64,000 nucleotides of DNA from Welwitschia mirabilis (GCA_051453625.1 JBOZIK010000001.1:154526947-154590946), one strand, 5' to 3'; counted from the first letter of the stretch, positions 1 to 12,208 are shown. Notes: generated from the letters alone by a model not told the origin. Translations and numbers: made by a program.

Positions 1-196
1 TATTCTTTTAATTTGAATATTTATATGTAAAAGCCTAAAACATAATATAGTTGGTCTAATCCAAGTCTATAAGTTGTAAGTTTTAAGGTCTTAGTTTTGA
101 GTTTTATGATGTGAGTTGGATATCATTTAATTCTTTTATTCAAAGCACACTAGATGCAAGATTCAATGACTTAGACATAAAACACAAGAAGATTTT

Positions 197-656
197 TGTT
201 AGAAAAATACAATAGTTTTAATTAAAAAACATGATAATAAAACATAGAAGTGTGCATAGACAACACAGAAAGTAAATAAAAGCATAGAGATCAATGGAAT
301 TTGGCTAAAGTAAACTACATCCATGAGAGAATGATGTAGACCATTTTTTAAATTCGAGAATCAACCTAAGAAGACAAGTTATCCTTGATATCTTTCCTTC
401 TGCTCACCTTTCATGCTATCACATTAATTATTTTCCTCAAATCTAACCTCAATTTATAAGGGAATAACAACCACTTTCCTAAATTGTTAACTCACATACA
501 TCTTTTCATATTCTTGAGATTTACTAATAATAACTTCTAATAACTCAATACAATATTAGAAAGCTAAATATTCTTAGCTAAAAGTTTATAAAAAGTGAAT
601 AGTAGGTTACAAGATTACTAAAAGAAATAGAGGAGGATATGTCTTCACTAAACTTA
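197..656 (-). repeat. 3' LTR of the decayed copia element
   Basis: The TG end is at 197. The sequence aligns along its length with 3773-4205, sharing for example the segment ending in GAAATAGAGGAGGAT. A purine-rich tract on the minus strand (about 662-675) fits a polypurine tract. The outer end is too diverged to place exactly. About the last 100 bp (from about 566) also recurs in every monomer of the tandem array to the right. Confidence 0.7.
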
Positions 657-1462
657 GAGTTAGTAATTATCCCACTTAAACGCATATCATCTAGGCCCCA
701 AAAGATTAGTAGCATCACAAGATTCATCAATTTTTAATGCCATCAGGTTATGTCTCTGTTAGTTTACAATGCCTTTTATACATATGATGCTTTCCCATAA
801 AAATAATTTTTGTCAACATATCATCCAAGTCCTTCTAAGTGTGGATTTTATCCACTTATAGGTCCTTGTGCTTTAATGCTTATCGAATGAATTGGTAGTG
901 AAACTATATATGCTTTACCTTAGAGTGAGAAACTTCATTAAAATTAATACCTACTTTTTGTCCATGTTCTTTAACTATGAGTCTAGCTCAATCATGTTTA
1001 GACTCATCAACCTTCCACTTAGTCACATATATCCATCTATTTTGTAATGCTTCCTTTCCATGTGTACGTTTTATTGACTTTCACGTATCATTCTAATATA
1101 ATGCAATAATTTTTCTCCCATTGCTCTCTTTCATTTCTTAGCATTAAGAAAATTCATAGCTTCCCAAAAATACTCAAGTTTACCACTGTTAGTAAACAAA
1201 GCATAACATAATAAAGGATAATAACTTTTATGGGTTTTTAAGGATGTTTTAATCTTTTTAATTATTTAATAGATGTCACTTGCCATCTTTCACTTTCTCT
1301 AATTAGTTGACTAAGCTGATTAGTTATCACTTCTAGTTCTTTTTCGTTATTGCCATTACCTCCATCAACATTGTTATGTGCTTAAGGCTAAATCTCTTGT
1401 TTCTACTTAAGAGAAGTAATGGAACTTAGAATATGCATCTCCACAAGAAGTTTCTTTTTCTT

Positions 1463-1675
1463 CTATTCTTCTTGTTTTATTTTTATAAACATTACATCCC
1501 CATTAAAAAGAACATCTCTACTTCTTATTATCTTCTTTGCAATAGGATCCCAAAGTCTATAACCTTTATCATCACTGCTATATCTAACAAAATAACATCT
1601 TTGTGATCTGGCATTAAATTTTGTTCTATTCTCCTTTAGTATTAGAACAACATCTTCACATCTAAATATCTTCAA
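1463..1675 (-). pseudogene. Copia integrase C-terminal fragment
   Basis: An open stretch of 70 codons has the conserved end of copia integrase: a segment like KENRTKFNARSQRC, then YRLWDPIAKKIIRSRDV. In the family this follows the integrase core and precedes the variable linker to reverse transcriptase. Minus-strand sequence upstream (1830-1890) reads as the decayed 'QNGV.E..N' part of the integrase core. The flanking frames are broken, so this is a relic of the element spanning 197-4205. Confidence 0.8.
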
Positions 1676-3772
1676 GTAACTATATGAAATATTTTTACCA
1701 CTCTAAAGTATCTCAAGTATCTTATCATTCAAAGGTGCAATAGGAGAGCTATTGATCAAATACATAGTTGTATCTATAGCTTTAGCTTAAAATTACTTAC
1801 CAATTTAAGATTATAATATCATTCTTCTCACACACTCCATGATGGACTTGTTCATCTTTTCAATAACACCATTCTATTATGGTATATGAAAAATAATCTT
1901 GAATTTATGGATTCCATTATCCTAATGAAGTTCATTAAAATTTCTGGAATGATCCTTATCACTGTTATTAGTTTGTAATTTCTTAATAAATCTTTTTATT
2001 TCTTCTTAACCTAATCCTTAATCTCTTAAGTAAATCAAACACTTAATATTTATAAGCAATAGCATATAACTAACATTTTCTAAAGTAATCATCTATAAAA
2101 GTAACAAAATAAGAAGAGATCTAATATCTACAAGGTCAAATACATTAGAATATACTAATTCAAATACTTTACTTCTTTTAGGATGTCCATTCCTCTTAAG
2201 ACTAACTCTATGTTGCTTTCCCATGATAAAGTGATCACAAAACTCAAGAAAAAAATTCTTAAATGCAGCAATAAGCTCCGACTCTTATAATGCCTTCATG
2301 TCATGCTTGCTCAAATGTCCTAGAAAATTATGCCAAATCTTTATGTATTCATTTTTGTCAATTATTACAATAGTATCTTTTGTAACATTATGCTTTTGTG
2401 ATGATCCATGTAGGATATACAAGCTTTCATCTTATTGACCTTTTAAAATTGTTCTGCAACCTTTTGAAATATTCCATGATCCTTTTCTAAAGAATACTAT
2501 AAATCTAGCATCATTCAATTGTTCTATTGAAATAAGATTCTTAGCTATCTTAGGAACATGTCTTACATTTGTCAATGTGCAAATTTTCCCTCTAGTTTTT
2601 GAATAATGACATTATCATGTCCTAAAATTTTACCTGCATTATCATCACCAAGGTAAACAAATTCACTCTCCACATCTCTATATATGTAGAAAACTCTATT
2701 TCTATGGGAATATGTAAAAGGATACATCTAAATTCAAAATATAGATGCTTTCTACAAAATAAAACATATAAGCTGCACTTGTGGCAACCCCATATTTGTT
2801 GCTTGATGCTATGCTTGCTTCTACATTATCACTTTCTTTGTAGCTCCATCTTCATCACTTGATGCTATGCTTGCTTCTACATTATTACTTTCTTTGCTCT
2901 TTCCTTTTTGCTTCTTATTTAAGCTCCAATAATTGTTTTGCATATGTCCAAGTTTCTTGCAATACTAGTAAGTATTCTTTCTTTCTTATGATTTTAATCT
3001 ATCTCTATCATGAGATTTTTTTTCTTTCCTAGACTCAAAAATGTGATTTCTATCTTGTATTCTTCATCTTTATCCTACTTTCAATGCCTGATCTAGTTCA
3101 TCAAGCATCTAAGTAGAGTCTCTTCTAGTCTTCTCATTTAACAATAAAGTAGTAACATCTTGCAACTTAGATGTATTACTCATTGTATTTCTTATAATAG
3201 TAATCAAAGTAACCCAACTTAAATGTAAAGAACTTAACAACAAAAAATTTAGAACTTCTTCATATAACTTTATTTTTAATGATATAAGCTATGCTGCAAT
3301 AGAATTAAATTCACTTACATGCTTTCACACAATTGTACCTTCCTTCATGTTTAGAAGGAATAACCTCTTCATCACATGCATCTTATTTACTCCAAAAGGT
3401 TTCTCATACGATTTCTCTAATGACTGTTAAAGCTCTGATGTGATTGTACATTTGAGAACATAAAATAATATTGAGGGTAAAATAAAAGGCTTGGTAGCTA
3501 TTAAGCACTTCTAATCAAGAACAACCCATTTCCAATCTTCCATTCGAAGTAATTGAGCAACTATTCCTTAAAGCAGTAGACTTAAAGTCTTTTCCAACAA
3601 CATAATCTTCCATCATTATCTTCCAAATTGGTCAATTGCTTTTGTTTATATTCTTAAAGATCATTATCTTCTCTATTACTTTATTCATTTCAGCAAACTT
3701 GTGGAAAATGTAAAATAAAAACATCTTCTTTATAATAGTAGTGAAGCACTAACTTAGAGCTTTAATACTAGT

Positions 3773-4205
3773 TGTTAGAAAAATACAAGGATTTTAATGG
3801 AGAAAAATGATAATAAAACATAGAAGTACATAATATAAAGTAGAGAGAGAGAGATAGAGATTTATGTGGTTTAGCCAAAGTGACCTACATTTTCTTTAAT
3901 TTGAGAGTCAACCCAAAGAAAAAAGTTGTTCTTGATAGCCTTTCTTCCTCTCAAACTTTTGTTATTTCAGACTAATGATTCCCTCCAACTTTAACCTCAA
4001 TTTATAAAGGAAGAACAACCACTTTCTTAAATTGCTTACTCATATACATCTTTTTATATCCTTGAGATGTACTAACAATAACTTTTGACAACTCAACAAA
4101 AAATTATAAAGCTAAATATTGTAAACTAAAAGTTCATAAAAGTGAACACTAAGTTGCAAAATTAGTAAGAGAAATAGAGGAGGATTTGTCTTTACTAAAT
4201 TGACA
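3773..4205 (-). repeat. 5' LTR of the decayed copia element
   Basis: This is the partner of the LTR at 197-656. Its inner edge at 3773 abuts a minus-strand sequence resembling the plant tRNA-iMet primer site TGGTATCAGAGC, read here as TAGTATTAAAGC. The outer 100 bp (4106-4205) is also the start of monomer 1 of the tandem array, so the LTR end and the array share sequence. Confidence 0.7.
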
Positions 4206-4317
4206 CTTGATATATTTAGATACTTATTAGCCACCACCTATGCTATTGGGAGTTACTCAACAATTTTAATCTAACTAAATAAACCAAGACCATAATGAGT
4301 ATAATATAGTTTCTAAT

Positions 4318-4397
4318 GAGGGAAAGGACCCTAGATGATTAGTTAAATCTAATTAGTAATTTTCTTATGGTCAAGAGTTCAAATCCCCATAGGAAAT
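4318..4397 (+). repeat. tRNA-like (SINE-like) segment, monomer 1
   Basis: A box A-like stretch (CTAGATGATTAGTTAA near 4331) is followed about 45 bp later by a box B-like AGTTCAAATCC (4376-4386). Order and spacing resemble the internal RNA polymerase III promoter of tRNAs and tRNA-derived SINEs. No proper cloverleaf can be drawn, so it is not a tRNA gene. Confidence 0.5.
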
Positions 4398-5144
4398 AAG
4401 GGGTGTATGGGTAATCTTAACCAAATCCCACATAATCCCAAGGGCTATGGAGTAATCAAACACCACATAATCCTTGCGATGATGGATAAGTAGTGATTTT
4501 GTGTAGTGCTAGGATTTTCTATGTGTCTAAAAGCGAAAAAATCTCAAGGGCTGTGTAGTAATCAAATATCAAATAATCTTTATCCTGGTGGACATGAACA
4601 TAACTTCAAAAGGTACAACCATTACTAATTTATAGCGTTGGAATTTTCTATGTATCAAAGAGAAAAAAGTTTTGATGAACATCATCTTTGAAGAGGAAAA
4701 TCTTGAGGGTTGTGTGGGAATAAAATACTACATAATCCTTATGGTGGGGACATGGACATAACTACATGAGATACAACTAGTGCGTAGGTGTAATACTAGG
4801 ATTTTCTATGTTAAAGAGGAAAAAATTCCTTATGAACATCATCTCTTAAGAGGAAAAATCTTGAAGGCTATGTGGCAATCAGATACCACATAATCCTTAT
4901 GGTAGTGGACATGGATATAGTTGCATAAGGTACAACTAGTACTTATGTCAAATGCTACGATTTTCTATGTGACAAACAAGAAAGAAAATTTCAATGAACA
5001 CCATCTTCAAAGAGGGAAAAACATGCTCACTAGGTTTAAAAGTAACCCATTAATTTCTAAATAATGAGTTTTTTATAGATATATTTCATTTTTTAGAAAG
5101 ATCTAAGCTAGGATTTCTAGTATGGAATTCCACCTGATTACTAG

Positions 5145-5435
5145 CATCACAATGTGGATGATCATCCTCTTAGACTAACTACTGATTNNNNNNNNNNCCA
5201 TTGCCTCACTAACTAACTAATCAGACGTGAGGTCCTCCTCGATTGGATTTCTCCCTTTCGCTCCTCAGCCTATAGGGTATTAGTAGCCCTTTCTGACTGT
5301 TTTTCCCCTCTCAAGGATAGGTTCTTATGCATTACTCATCTGTTTGCCACTAGAAACACCACTTCCCAGGAGACTTGCATGTGTTAAGCATACTACCAGC
5401 ATTCATCCTGAGCTAGGATCATACTCATAGTGAGA
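5145..5435 (-). pseudogene. rrn16: Plastid 16S rRNA 5' region (nuclear copy)
   Basis: The reverse complement matches the first part of plastid 16S rRNA. Landmarks are the 5' end near 5435, the start helix near 5408-5421 (GAACGCTGG-type region, mutated), the segment ACTTGCATGTGTTAAGCAT on the plus strand, and the AACTAATCAGACG segment near 5210. It is interrupted by the 10-base gap at 5188-5197, which appears to replace a similar amount of rRNA. The many transitions show that it is not functional. The leader upstream of rrn16 continues to about 5590. Confidence 0.85.
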
Positions 5436-5597
5436 GTCATAGTTTCATTAGTTATAGCTTCCTTCTCCATGGACAAATTTTGAATTGTCTCTCATTGGTA
5501 GAACTTGTATCCATTAGCTTGTAGTTCACCTCCTTCAATATAATTATCCCTATCCTCTCATATCATCTAATGAGCCATGGAGAAAGAAGAAAGGATC

Positions 5598-5628
5598 TAG
5601 GAATAATCAGACTTGAACTGATGACCTT
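5598..5628 (-). pseudogene. trnV-GAC: 3' part of plastid trnV-GAC (nuclear copy)
   Basis: On the minus strand the segment reads as the T arm and acceptor end of plastid tRNA-Val(GAC), including a form of CATCAGTTCGAGCCTGATTA with transitions. In plastid genomes trnV-GAC lies upstream of rrn16 on the same strand, and that order and strand are kept here. The 5' half is missing. Confidence 0.75.
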
Positions 5629-5652
5629 TAAAACAATTTCTATATATTTTTT

Positions 5653-5800
5653 TACCCAGAATAGGACCAATTATAAGAATATTTTTTTGGGAGGGACTAT
5701 AATTCTGAAAATTTAGATTACCTATTTTTTCTTAGAGAGGGTCAGAAGGGGTAGAGAAAATGCCCGGGCTAAGCATCAAGTATAAGACAAGACACTACGA
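5653..5800 (-). pseudogene. petA: Plastid petA fragment 1 (cytochrome f, nuclear copy)
   Basis: The minus strand translates, with stops, to a cytochrome f segment containing [13 protein letters not shown] and then [10 protein letters not shown], typical of the middle of the mature protein. It overlaps the start of fragment 2 at the 'NILVIGP' site. Cytochrome f belongs to the thylakoid b6f complex. This copy is a dead nuclear fragment. Confidence 0.75.
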
Positions 5801-5889
5801 TATTAAAATAATCCATGTTATACTCCCAGGAAAAGCTCGACTGACCTTTAACAAAAAGGTACCTAGAGTTACGAAGGCATGGCTGGGAC

Positions 5890-6135
5890 CTATATTATTT
5901 TCTCTGGGTTGTGATTTTTATTAGCAACTTAGCATTGGGTGTATGAGGATCTTTTTCATTAGGATAAACGTGTCCTCGTCCTCTATTACCCCCTACATAG
6001 ATGGGATATTTCCAAAAGTTGGCTTCTTTTTTCATGGCAGGATCTGGGGAAATAATTGGAAATAAAATTCTCTATATTTTTGAGATGGAATAGGCTCGAT
6101 CACAAGAATATTTTTTTGGAAGGAACTAGGCTTCC
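5890..6135 (-). pseudogene. petA: Plastid petA fragment 2 (cytochrome f, nuclear copy)
   Basis: The minus strand gives [13 protein letters not shown], then after a frameshift [20 protein letters not shown] followed by NRGRG, a conserved part of cytochrome f. On the minus strand this later part of petA precedes fragment 1, which carries the earlier part. The two pieces were therefore joined out of order, not inserted as one block. Confidence 0.8.
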
Positions 6136-6822
6136 ATACCTTAGGACTCTATGATAATAATAACGTTATGCTAGCTTTTGGTACTCTAGAAAACAAATAT
6201 TGATTAATCCTGTATCATTTACATCTCTCTTTGAGATGAGATGGTAGAAAAAAATGAAATAAAATACTTTGAAGGAAATTTTCATTTCTTTTTCAATGTA
6301 CTAGAATATCTATGGAGATCAAAAGATATTAGTTCATCATAACTAAATCTTTAACCTTCTATTTTTCAAGTTAAAATAAAAATGTTCAAACAATAGCTTT
6401 AATTTACTTCAATTATCAACATGTATTTTTCTTACTTTCCATTAAAGCTAAAAACTATGTTGCTTAGTGCATTAGGTTTATTTTTTAATTTCTAATATCC
6501 ATATTTACCTCTAACATCACTTACATTTGTTTTTCTCACTTTCCATAAAGTTACAAACTATTTTGTTCAATACATTACTTTTTTTTTTAATTTTAAATAT
6601 TCATATTTACCTTAGAAAGCTAAACATTGTATACTAAAAGTTCATAAAAGTAAACACTAAGTTATAAAATTACTAAAAGAAATAGAGGAGGATTTGTATT
6701 CACTAATTGATACTTGACATATTTAGATATTTATTGGCCACCACTTCTGCTATTGGGAGCTACTCAATAATTTTGATCTAACTAAATAAACCAAGACCAT
6801 AATGAGTAAAATATAGTTTCTA

Positions 6823-6902
6823 ATGAGGGCAAGGGCCCTAGCTCATTAGTTAAATCCAATTAGTAATTTACTTATGGTCAAGAGTTCAAATCCCCATAAG
6901 AA
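6823..6902 (+). repeat. tRNA-like (SINE-like) segment, monomer 2
   Basis: Box A-like TAGCTCATTAGTT lies at 6839-6851 and box B-like GTTCAAATCC at 6884-6893. This is the clearest copy. Related copies lie near 7895-7982, 8985-9060, 10035-10112 and 11222-11302. Box A is close to the plant tRNA form TAGCTCAGTTGGTT, and box B differs from GGTTCGAATCC mainly by G-to-A changes. Confidence 0.5.
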
Positions 6903-9900
6903 CTTAAGGGTGTGTGGGTAATCTTAACCAAATCCCACTTAATCCCAAGGGCTATAGGGTAACCAGACACCACGTAATCCTTATGGTGGTGGACATGAAC
7001 ATAGCTCCATAAGGAATAACTAGTGATTATGCGCAGTGCTAGGATTTTCTGTGTCAAAAAGAGAAAAAATCTTGAGAGCCAAGTGGTAATCAAATATCAC
7101 ATAATCTTTATGATGATGGATGTAGACATAGGTCCGTAAGGTACAACAAGTGCTAATTTGTAGTGTTGGGATTTCCTCTGTGTCAAACAAAAAAAAATCT
7201 CTGATGAACATCATCTTGAAAGAGGAAAAATATCGAGGGTTTTATGGAAATCAAATACTATGTAATCCGTATTGTGGTGGACATGAACATAGCTACATGA
7301 GATACAGCTAGTCCTTATGTGTACTACTGGGATTTTCTGTGTCAAATAAAAAAAATTTCCTATGAACATCATCTTCAAAGAGGAAAAATCTCAAAGGTTG
7401 TGTGGCAATCAAATACCACATAATCCTTATGGTGGTGGACATGGATATAGCTGCATAAGGTACAACTAGTGCTTATGTTCAATGTTGGGATTTTCTATGT
7501 GTCAAACAAGAAAAAATTTTCAATGAACACCATCTTCAAAGAGGGAAAAACATGCTCACACATTCAAGATCCTTTATATCTAATTAACATCACTTAACAT
7601 GTGTCTTCATGACTTTCCATAAAGCTACAAACTACTTTGCTCAATACATTAGATTTTTTTTTAATTTCAAATATTTATATTTACTTAGAAAGCTAAATAT
7701 TGTAAATTAAAAGTTCACAAAGTGAACAGTAAGTTGCAAAATTACTAAAAGAAATAGAGGAGGATTTGTCTTCACTAAATTAACACTTAACATGTTTAGA
7801 GATTTATTGGCCACCACCTGTGCTATTGGGAGATCCTTAATAATTTTGATCTAACTAAACAAACCAATACCATAATTAGTACAATAAGTTTCTAATGAGG
7901 GCAAGGGCCTAGCTCATTAGCTAAATCCGATTAGTAATTTTCTTATGGTCTTATGGTCAAAAGTTCAAATCCCCATAGGAACTGATGGGTGTGTGGGTAA
8001 CCTTAACCAAATCCCACTTAATCCCAAGGGCTATGGGGTAATCTGACACCACATAATCCTTACGGTGGTGGACATGGATATGGATCCATAAGGGACAATT
8101 AGTGATTATGTGCAGTGCTAGGATTTTCTATGTATTAAAAGAGAAAAAATCTCAAGGGCCATGTGATAATCACATATCACATAATCTTTATGGTGGTGGA
8201 CGTGGACATAGCTCCGTAAGGTACAACCAATGCTAATTTGTGGCATTGGGATTTTCTATGTGTTAAAGAGAAAAAAAAAAATTCTGATGAACATCATCCT
8301 TGAAGAAGAAAAATCTCGAGGGTTGTGTGGCAATCAAATACTACATAATCCTTATGGGGGTGGACATGGACATAGCTACATGAAATACAACTAGCACTTA
8401 TGTGTAATACTAGGATTTTCTATGTCAAAGGAAAAAAAAATTCCTATGAACAACATCTTCGAAGAGGAAAACTCTTAAAGGCTGTGTGGCAATCAAAGAT
8501 CACATAATCCTTATGATGGTGGACATGGATATAGCTGCATAAGGTACAACTAGTGCTTATGTCCAATGCTAGGATTTTCTATGTACCATATAAGAAGAAG
8601 CTTTCGATGAACACCATCTTCAAAGAGAAAAAAACATGTTCATACATTCATGAGCCTTTGTATCTAATTGGCATCACTTAACATGTGTTTTTCTCACTTT
8701 CAATAAAGCTATAAACTACTTTGCTCGATACATTAGACTTTTTTAATTTCAAATATTCGTACTTACCTTAGAAAGCTAAATAATGTAAACTAACAATTCA
8801 CAAAACTGAACACTAAGTTGCAAAATTACTAAAAGAAATAGAGGAGGAGTTGTCTTCATTAAATTAACACTTGACATATTTAGATATTTATTAGCCACCA
8901 CCTATGCTATTGGGAGCTACTTAACAATTTCAATCTAATTAAAGAAACCAAGACCATAATGAGTACGATATAGTATCTAATGAGGGCAAGGACCCTGGCT
9001 TATTAGTTAAATATGATTAGTAATTTTCTTATGGTCAAGAGTTCAAATCCCCATAGGAACTGAGGGGTGCGTGGGTAACCTTAACCAAATCCCACATAAT
9101 CCCAAGGGCTATGGGGTAATCAAACATCACATAATCCTTGCGGTGGTGGATATGGACATAGCTCCATAAGGGATAACTTGTGATTATGTGCAGTGCTGGG
9201 ATTTTCTATGTGTCAAAGAGAAAAAAAATTATGATGAATATCATCTTTGAAGAGGAAAAATCTCAAGGGTTGTGTGGCAATCAAATAGTACATAATCCTT
9301 ATGGTGTTGGACATGGACATAGCTATATGAGATACAACTAGCGCTTATGTTTAATACTAGGATTTTCTGTGTCAAAGGTAAAAAAAATTTCCTATGAATG
9401 TCATCTTCAAAGAGGAAGAATCTTGAAGGTTGCATGGCAATCAGATACCACATAATCCTTATGGTGGTGGACATGGATATAGCTGCATAAGGTACAACGA
9501 GTGCTTATGTCCAATGTTGGAATTTTCTATGTGCTAAACAAGGAAAAATTTTCAATGAACACCATCTTTAAAGAGGGAAAACATGCTTACACATTTATGA
9601 GCCTTTATATCTAATCAACATCACTTAACATGTGCTTTTCTCACTTTCCATTAAAGCTACAAACTATGTTCCTTAGTGCATTAGATTTCTTTTTTAATTT
9701 CTAATATTCATATTTACCTTTAACATCACTTACATTTGTTTTTCTCACTTTCCATAAAGCTACAAACTACTTTGCTCAATACATTAGATTTTTTTTCTTT
9801 TTAATTTCAAATATTCATATTTACCTTAGAAAGCTAAATATTTTAAACTAAAAGTTCACAAAGGTGAACACTAAGTTGCAAAATTACTAAAAGAAATAGA

Positions 9901-12208
9901 GAAGGATTTGTCTTCACTAAATTGGTACTTCACATATTTAGATATTTATTAGCGACCATCGATGCTATTGGGAGCTACTCAATAATTTTGGTCTAACTAA
10001 ATAAACTAAGACCATAATGAGTATAGTATAGTTTCTAATAAGGGCAAGGGCCCTAGCTTATTAGTTAAATCTAATTAGTAATTTCTTTATGGTTAAGAGT
10101 TCAAATCCCCATAGGAACCGAGGGGTGTGTGTGTAACCTTAACCAAATCCCACATAATCACAAGGGCTATGGGGTAATTAGACACCACATAATCCTTACA
10201 GTGATGAACATGGACATAGCTTCATAAGGGATAACTAGTGATTATGGGCAGTGCTAGGATTTTCTATGTGTCAAAAAGAGAAAAAATTTCAAGGGCCATG
10301 TGACAATCACATATCACATAATCTTTATGGTGGTGGACATGGACATAGCTCTGTAAGGTATAGCTAGTGCTAATTTGTAGTGCTGGGATTTTCTATGTGT
10401 CAAAGGGAACAAAATTCTGATGAACATCATGTTTAAAGAGGAAAAATCTCGAGGGTTGCGTGACAATCAAATACTACATAATCCTTATGGTGGTGGACAT
10501 GGACATAGCTACATGAGATACAACTAGTGCTTATGTGTAATACTAGGATTTTTTGTGTCAAAGGGAAAAAAGTTTCCTATGAACAATATCTTCATAAAGG
10601 AAAAATCTTGAAGGCTGTGTGGAAATCAGATACCACATAATCCTTATGGTGGTGGACATGGATATAGCTGCATAAGGTACAACTAGTGCTTATGTCCAAT
10701 GCTGCGATTTTCTATGTGCCAAACAAGAAAAAATTTTCAATAACACCATCTTCAAAGAGGGAAAAGTATGCTCACATGTTCGTGAGCCTTTATATCTAAT
10801 TAACATTACTTAACATGTGTTTTTCTCGATTTTCATTAAAGCTACAAACTATGTTGCTTAGTGCATTAGTTTTCTTTTTTAATTTCTAATATCCATATTT
10901 ACCTTTAACATTACTTACATTTGTTTTTCTCACTTTCCATAAAGCTACAAATTACTTTGCTAAATACATTAGATTATTTTTTTAATTTCAAATATTCATA
11001 TTTACCTTAGAAAGCTAAATATTGTAAATTAAAAGTTTGTAAAAGTGAATACTAAGTTGCAAAATTACTAAAAGAAATAGAGCAAGATTAGTCTTCACTA
11101 AACTGACACTTGACATATTTGGATATTTATTGGCTACCACCTATGCTATTGGGAGCTACTCAATAGTTTTGATCTAACTAAACGATCAAAACCATAATGA
11201 GTACAATATAATTTCTAATGATGGCAAGGGCCCTAGCTCATTACCTAAATCTAATTAGTAATTTCCTTATGGTCAAGAGTTCAAATCCCCATAGGAACTA
11301 AAGGGTGTGTGGGTAACCCTAACCAAATTCCACATAATTCCAAGGGCTATGGTGTAATCAGACACCACATAGTGGACATGGACATAGCTCCATAAAGGAC
11401 AACTAGTAATTATGTGCAATGCTGGGATTTTCTATGTGTCAAAAACAGGAAAAATCTCGAGGGCCATGCGGCAATCAGGTATCACATAATCTTTATGGTG
11501 GTGGACATGGGCATAGCTCCGTAAGGTACAATGAGTCCTAACTTGTAATGCTGGGATTTTCTTTGTATCAAAGAGTTAAAAATTCTATTGAACATCTTTG
11601 AAAAGGAAAAATCTCGAGGGTTTTGTGGTAATCAAATCTTACGTAATCCTTATGGTGGTGGACATGGACATAGCTACATGAGATACAACTAGTGCTTATG
11701 TGTAATACTAGGATTTTCTATGTCAAAGGGAAAAAATTTCTTATAAACATCATCTTTGAGGAGGAAAAAAAAAATCTCAAAGGCTGTTAGATATCACATA
11801 ATCCTTATGGTGGTGGACATGGATATAAGTGCATAAGGCGCAACTAATGCTTATGTCCAATGTTGGGATTTTCTATGTGCCAAACAAGAAAAAATTTTCG
11901 ATGAACACCATCTTCCAAGAGGGAAAAACATGCTTACACGTTCATGAGCCTTTATATCTAATTAACATCACTTAATATGTGTTTTTCCTTTATATCTAGT
12001 TAACATCACTCAAATATGTGTTTTTCTCACTTTCCATTAAAGCTATAAACTATGTTGCTTAGTGCATTAGATTTCTTTTTTAATCTCTAATATCCTTATG
12101 TGCTTTTAACATCACTTACATTTGTTTTTCTCACTTTCCACAAAGCTACAAACTACTTTACTCAATACATCAAATTTTTTTGTAATTTCAAATATTCATA
12201 TTTACCTT

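Larger units (their letters stand above)
197..4205 (-). mobile_element. Decayed Ty1/copia element with two LTRs
   Basis: Two direct repeats of about 450 bp (197 to about 656, and 3773 to about 4205) flank an interior that reads as copia gag-pol on the minus strand. In order of transcription: a degenerate tRNA-Met-type primer site next to 3773, gag with a zinc-knuckle trace near 2935-2985, gag-pre-integrase near 2290-2342, integrase near 1800-1900, integrase C-terminus at 1463-1675, and the reverse-transcriptase N-terminus near 915-990. Only about 240 bp lie between this RT start and the left LTR, so most of RT and all of RNase H are missing. Frames are full of stops, so the copy is dead. The Tnt1-94-type assignment is inferred from motif similarity. 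Confidence 0.8.
5036..6420. other. Composite plastid DNA insertion (NUPT) splitting monomer 1
   Basis: Monomer 1 breaks off near 5036 and resumes near 6420, where its AT-rich tail continues. The intervening 1.4 kb includes recognisable plastid pieces: rrn16 and its leader (about 5145-5597), the 3' half of trnV-GAC (5598-5628) and two separate petA pieces (about 5653-5800 and 5890-6135). The changes are mostly C-to-T and G-to-A, as expected for old, methylated nuclear plastid DNA. A 10-base gap lies at 5188-5197. Segments 5036-5144, 5800-5890 and 6135-6420 are not identified. Confidence 0.85.
4106..12208. repeat. Tandem array of six monomers of about 1.05-1.2 kb
   Basis: The same block order recurs with starts near 4106, 6614, 7687, 8770, 9828 and 11009. 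Each monomer holds, in order: about 100 bp matching the end of the neighbouring copia LTR; a block of about 150 bp; a tRNA-like box A/box B segment; three or four sub-repeats of about 130-160 bp around CATAATCCTTATGGTGGTGG; and one or two copies of an AT-rich tail of about 120 bp ending in TTTACCTTAGAAAGC. Length differences come mainly from the number of tails and sub-repeats (monomer 4 has lost one sub-repeat). Monomer 1 is lengthened by inserted plastid DNA. The last copy ends near 12208, about 300 bp upstream of the VPS15 TATA-like box. Small antisense ORFs rich in His-His-Lys-Asp are by-products of the repeat. Confidence 0.9.

Noticed and set aside
6823-6902. Functional tRNA gene
   Set aside because: Only box A- and box B-like words are present. 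The arms do not pair into a cloverleaf, and the same sequence sits in all six monomers.
6878-9474. Several short minus-strand frames with VHVHHHKDYV-type sequence
   Set aside because: They are the translation of the tandem sub-repeat and are broken differently in each monomer.
4440-11830. Repeats with spacers resembling a CRISPR array
   Set aside because: The units are 130-160 bp, decayed, without unique spacers of constant length, and lie in plant nuclear DNA.
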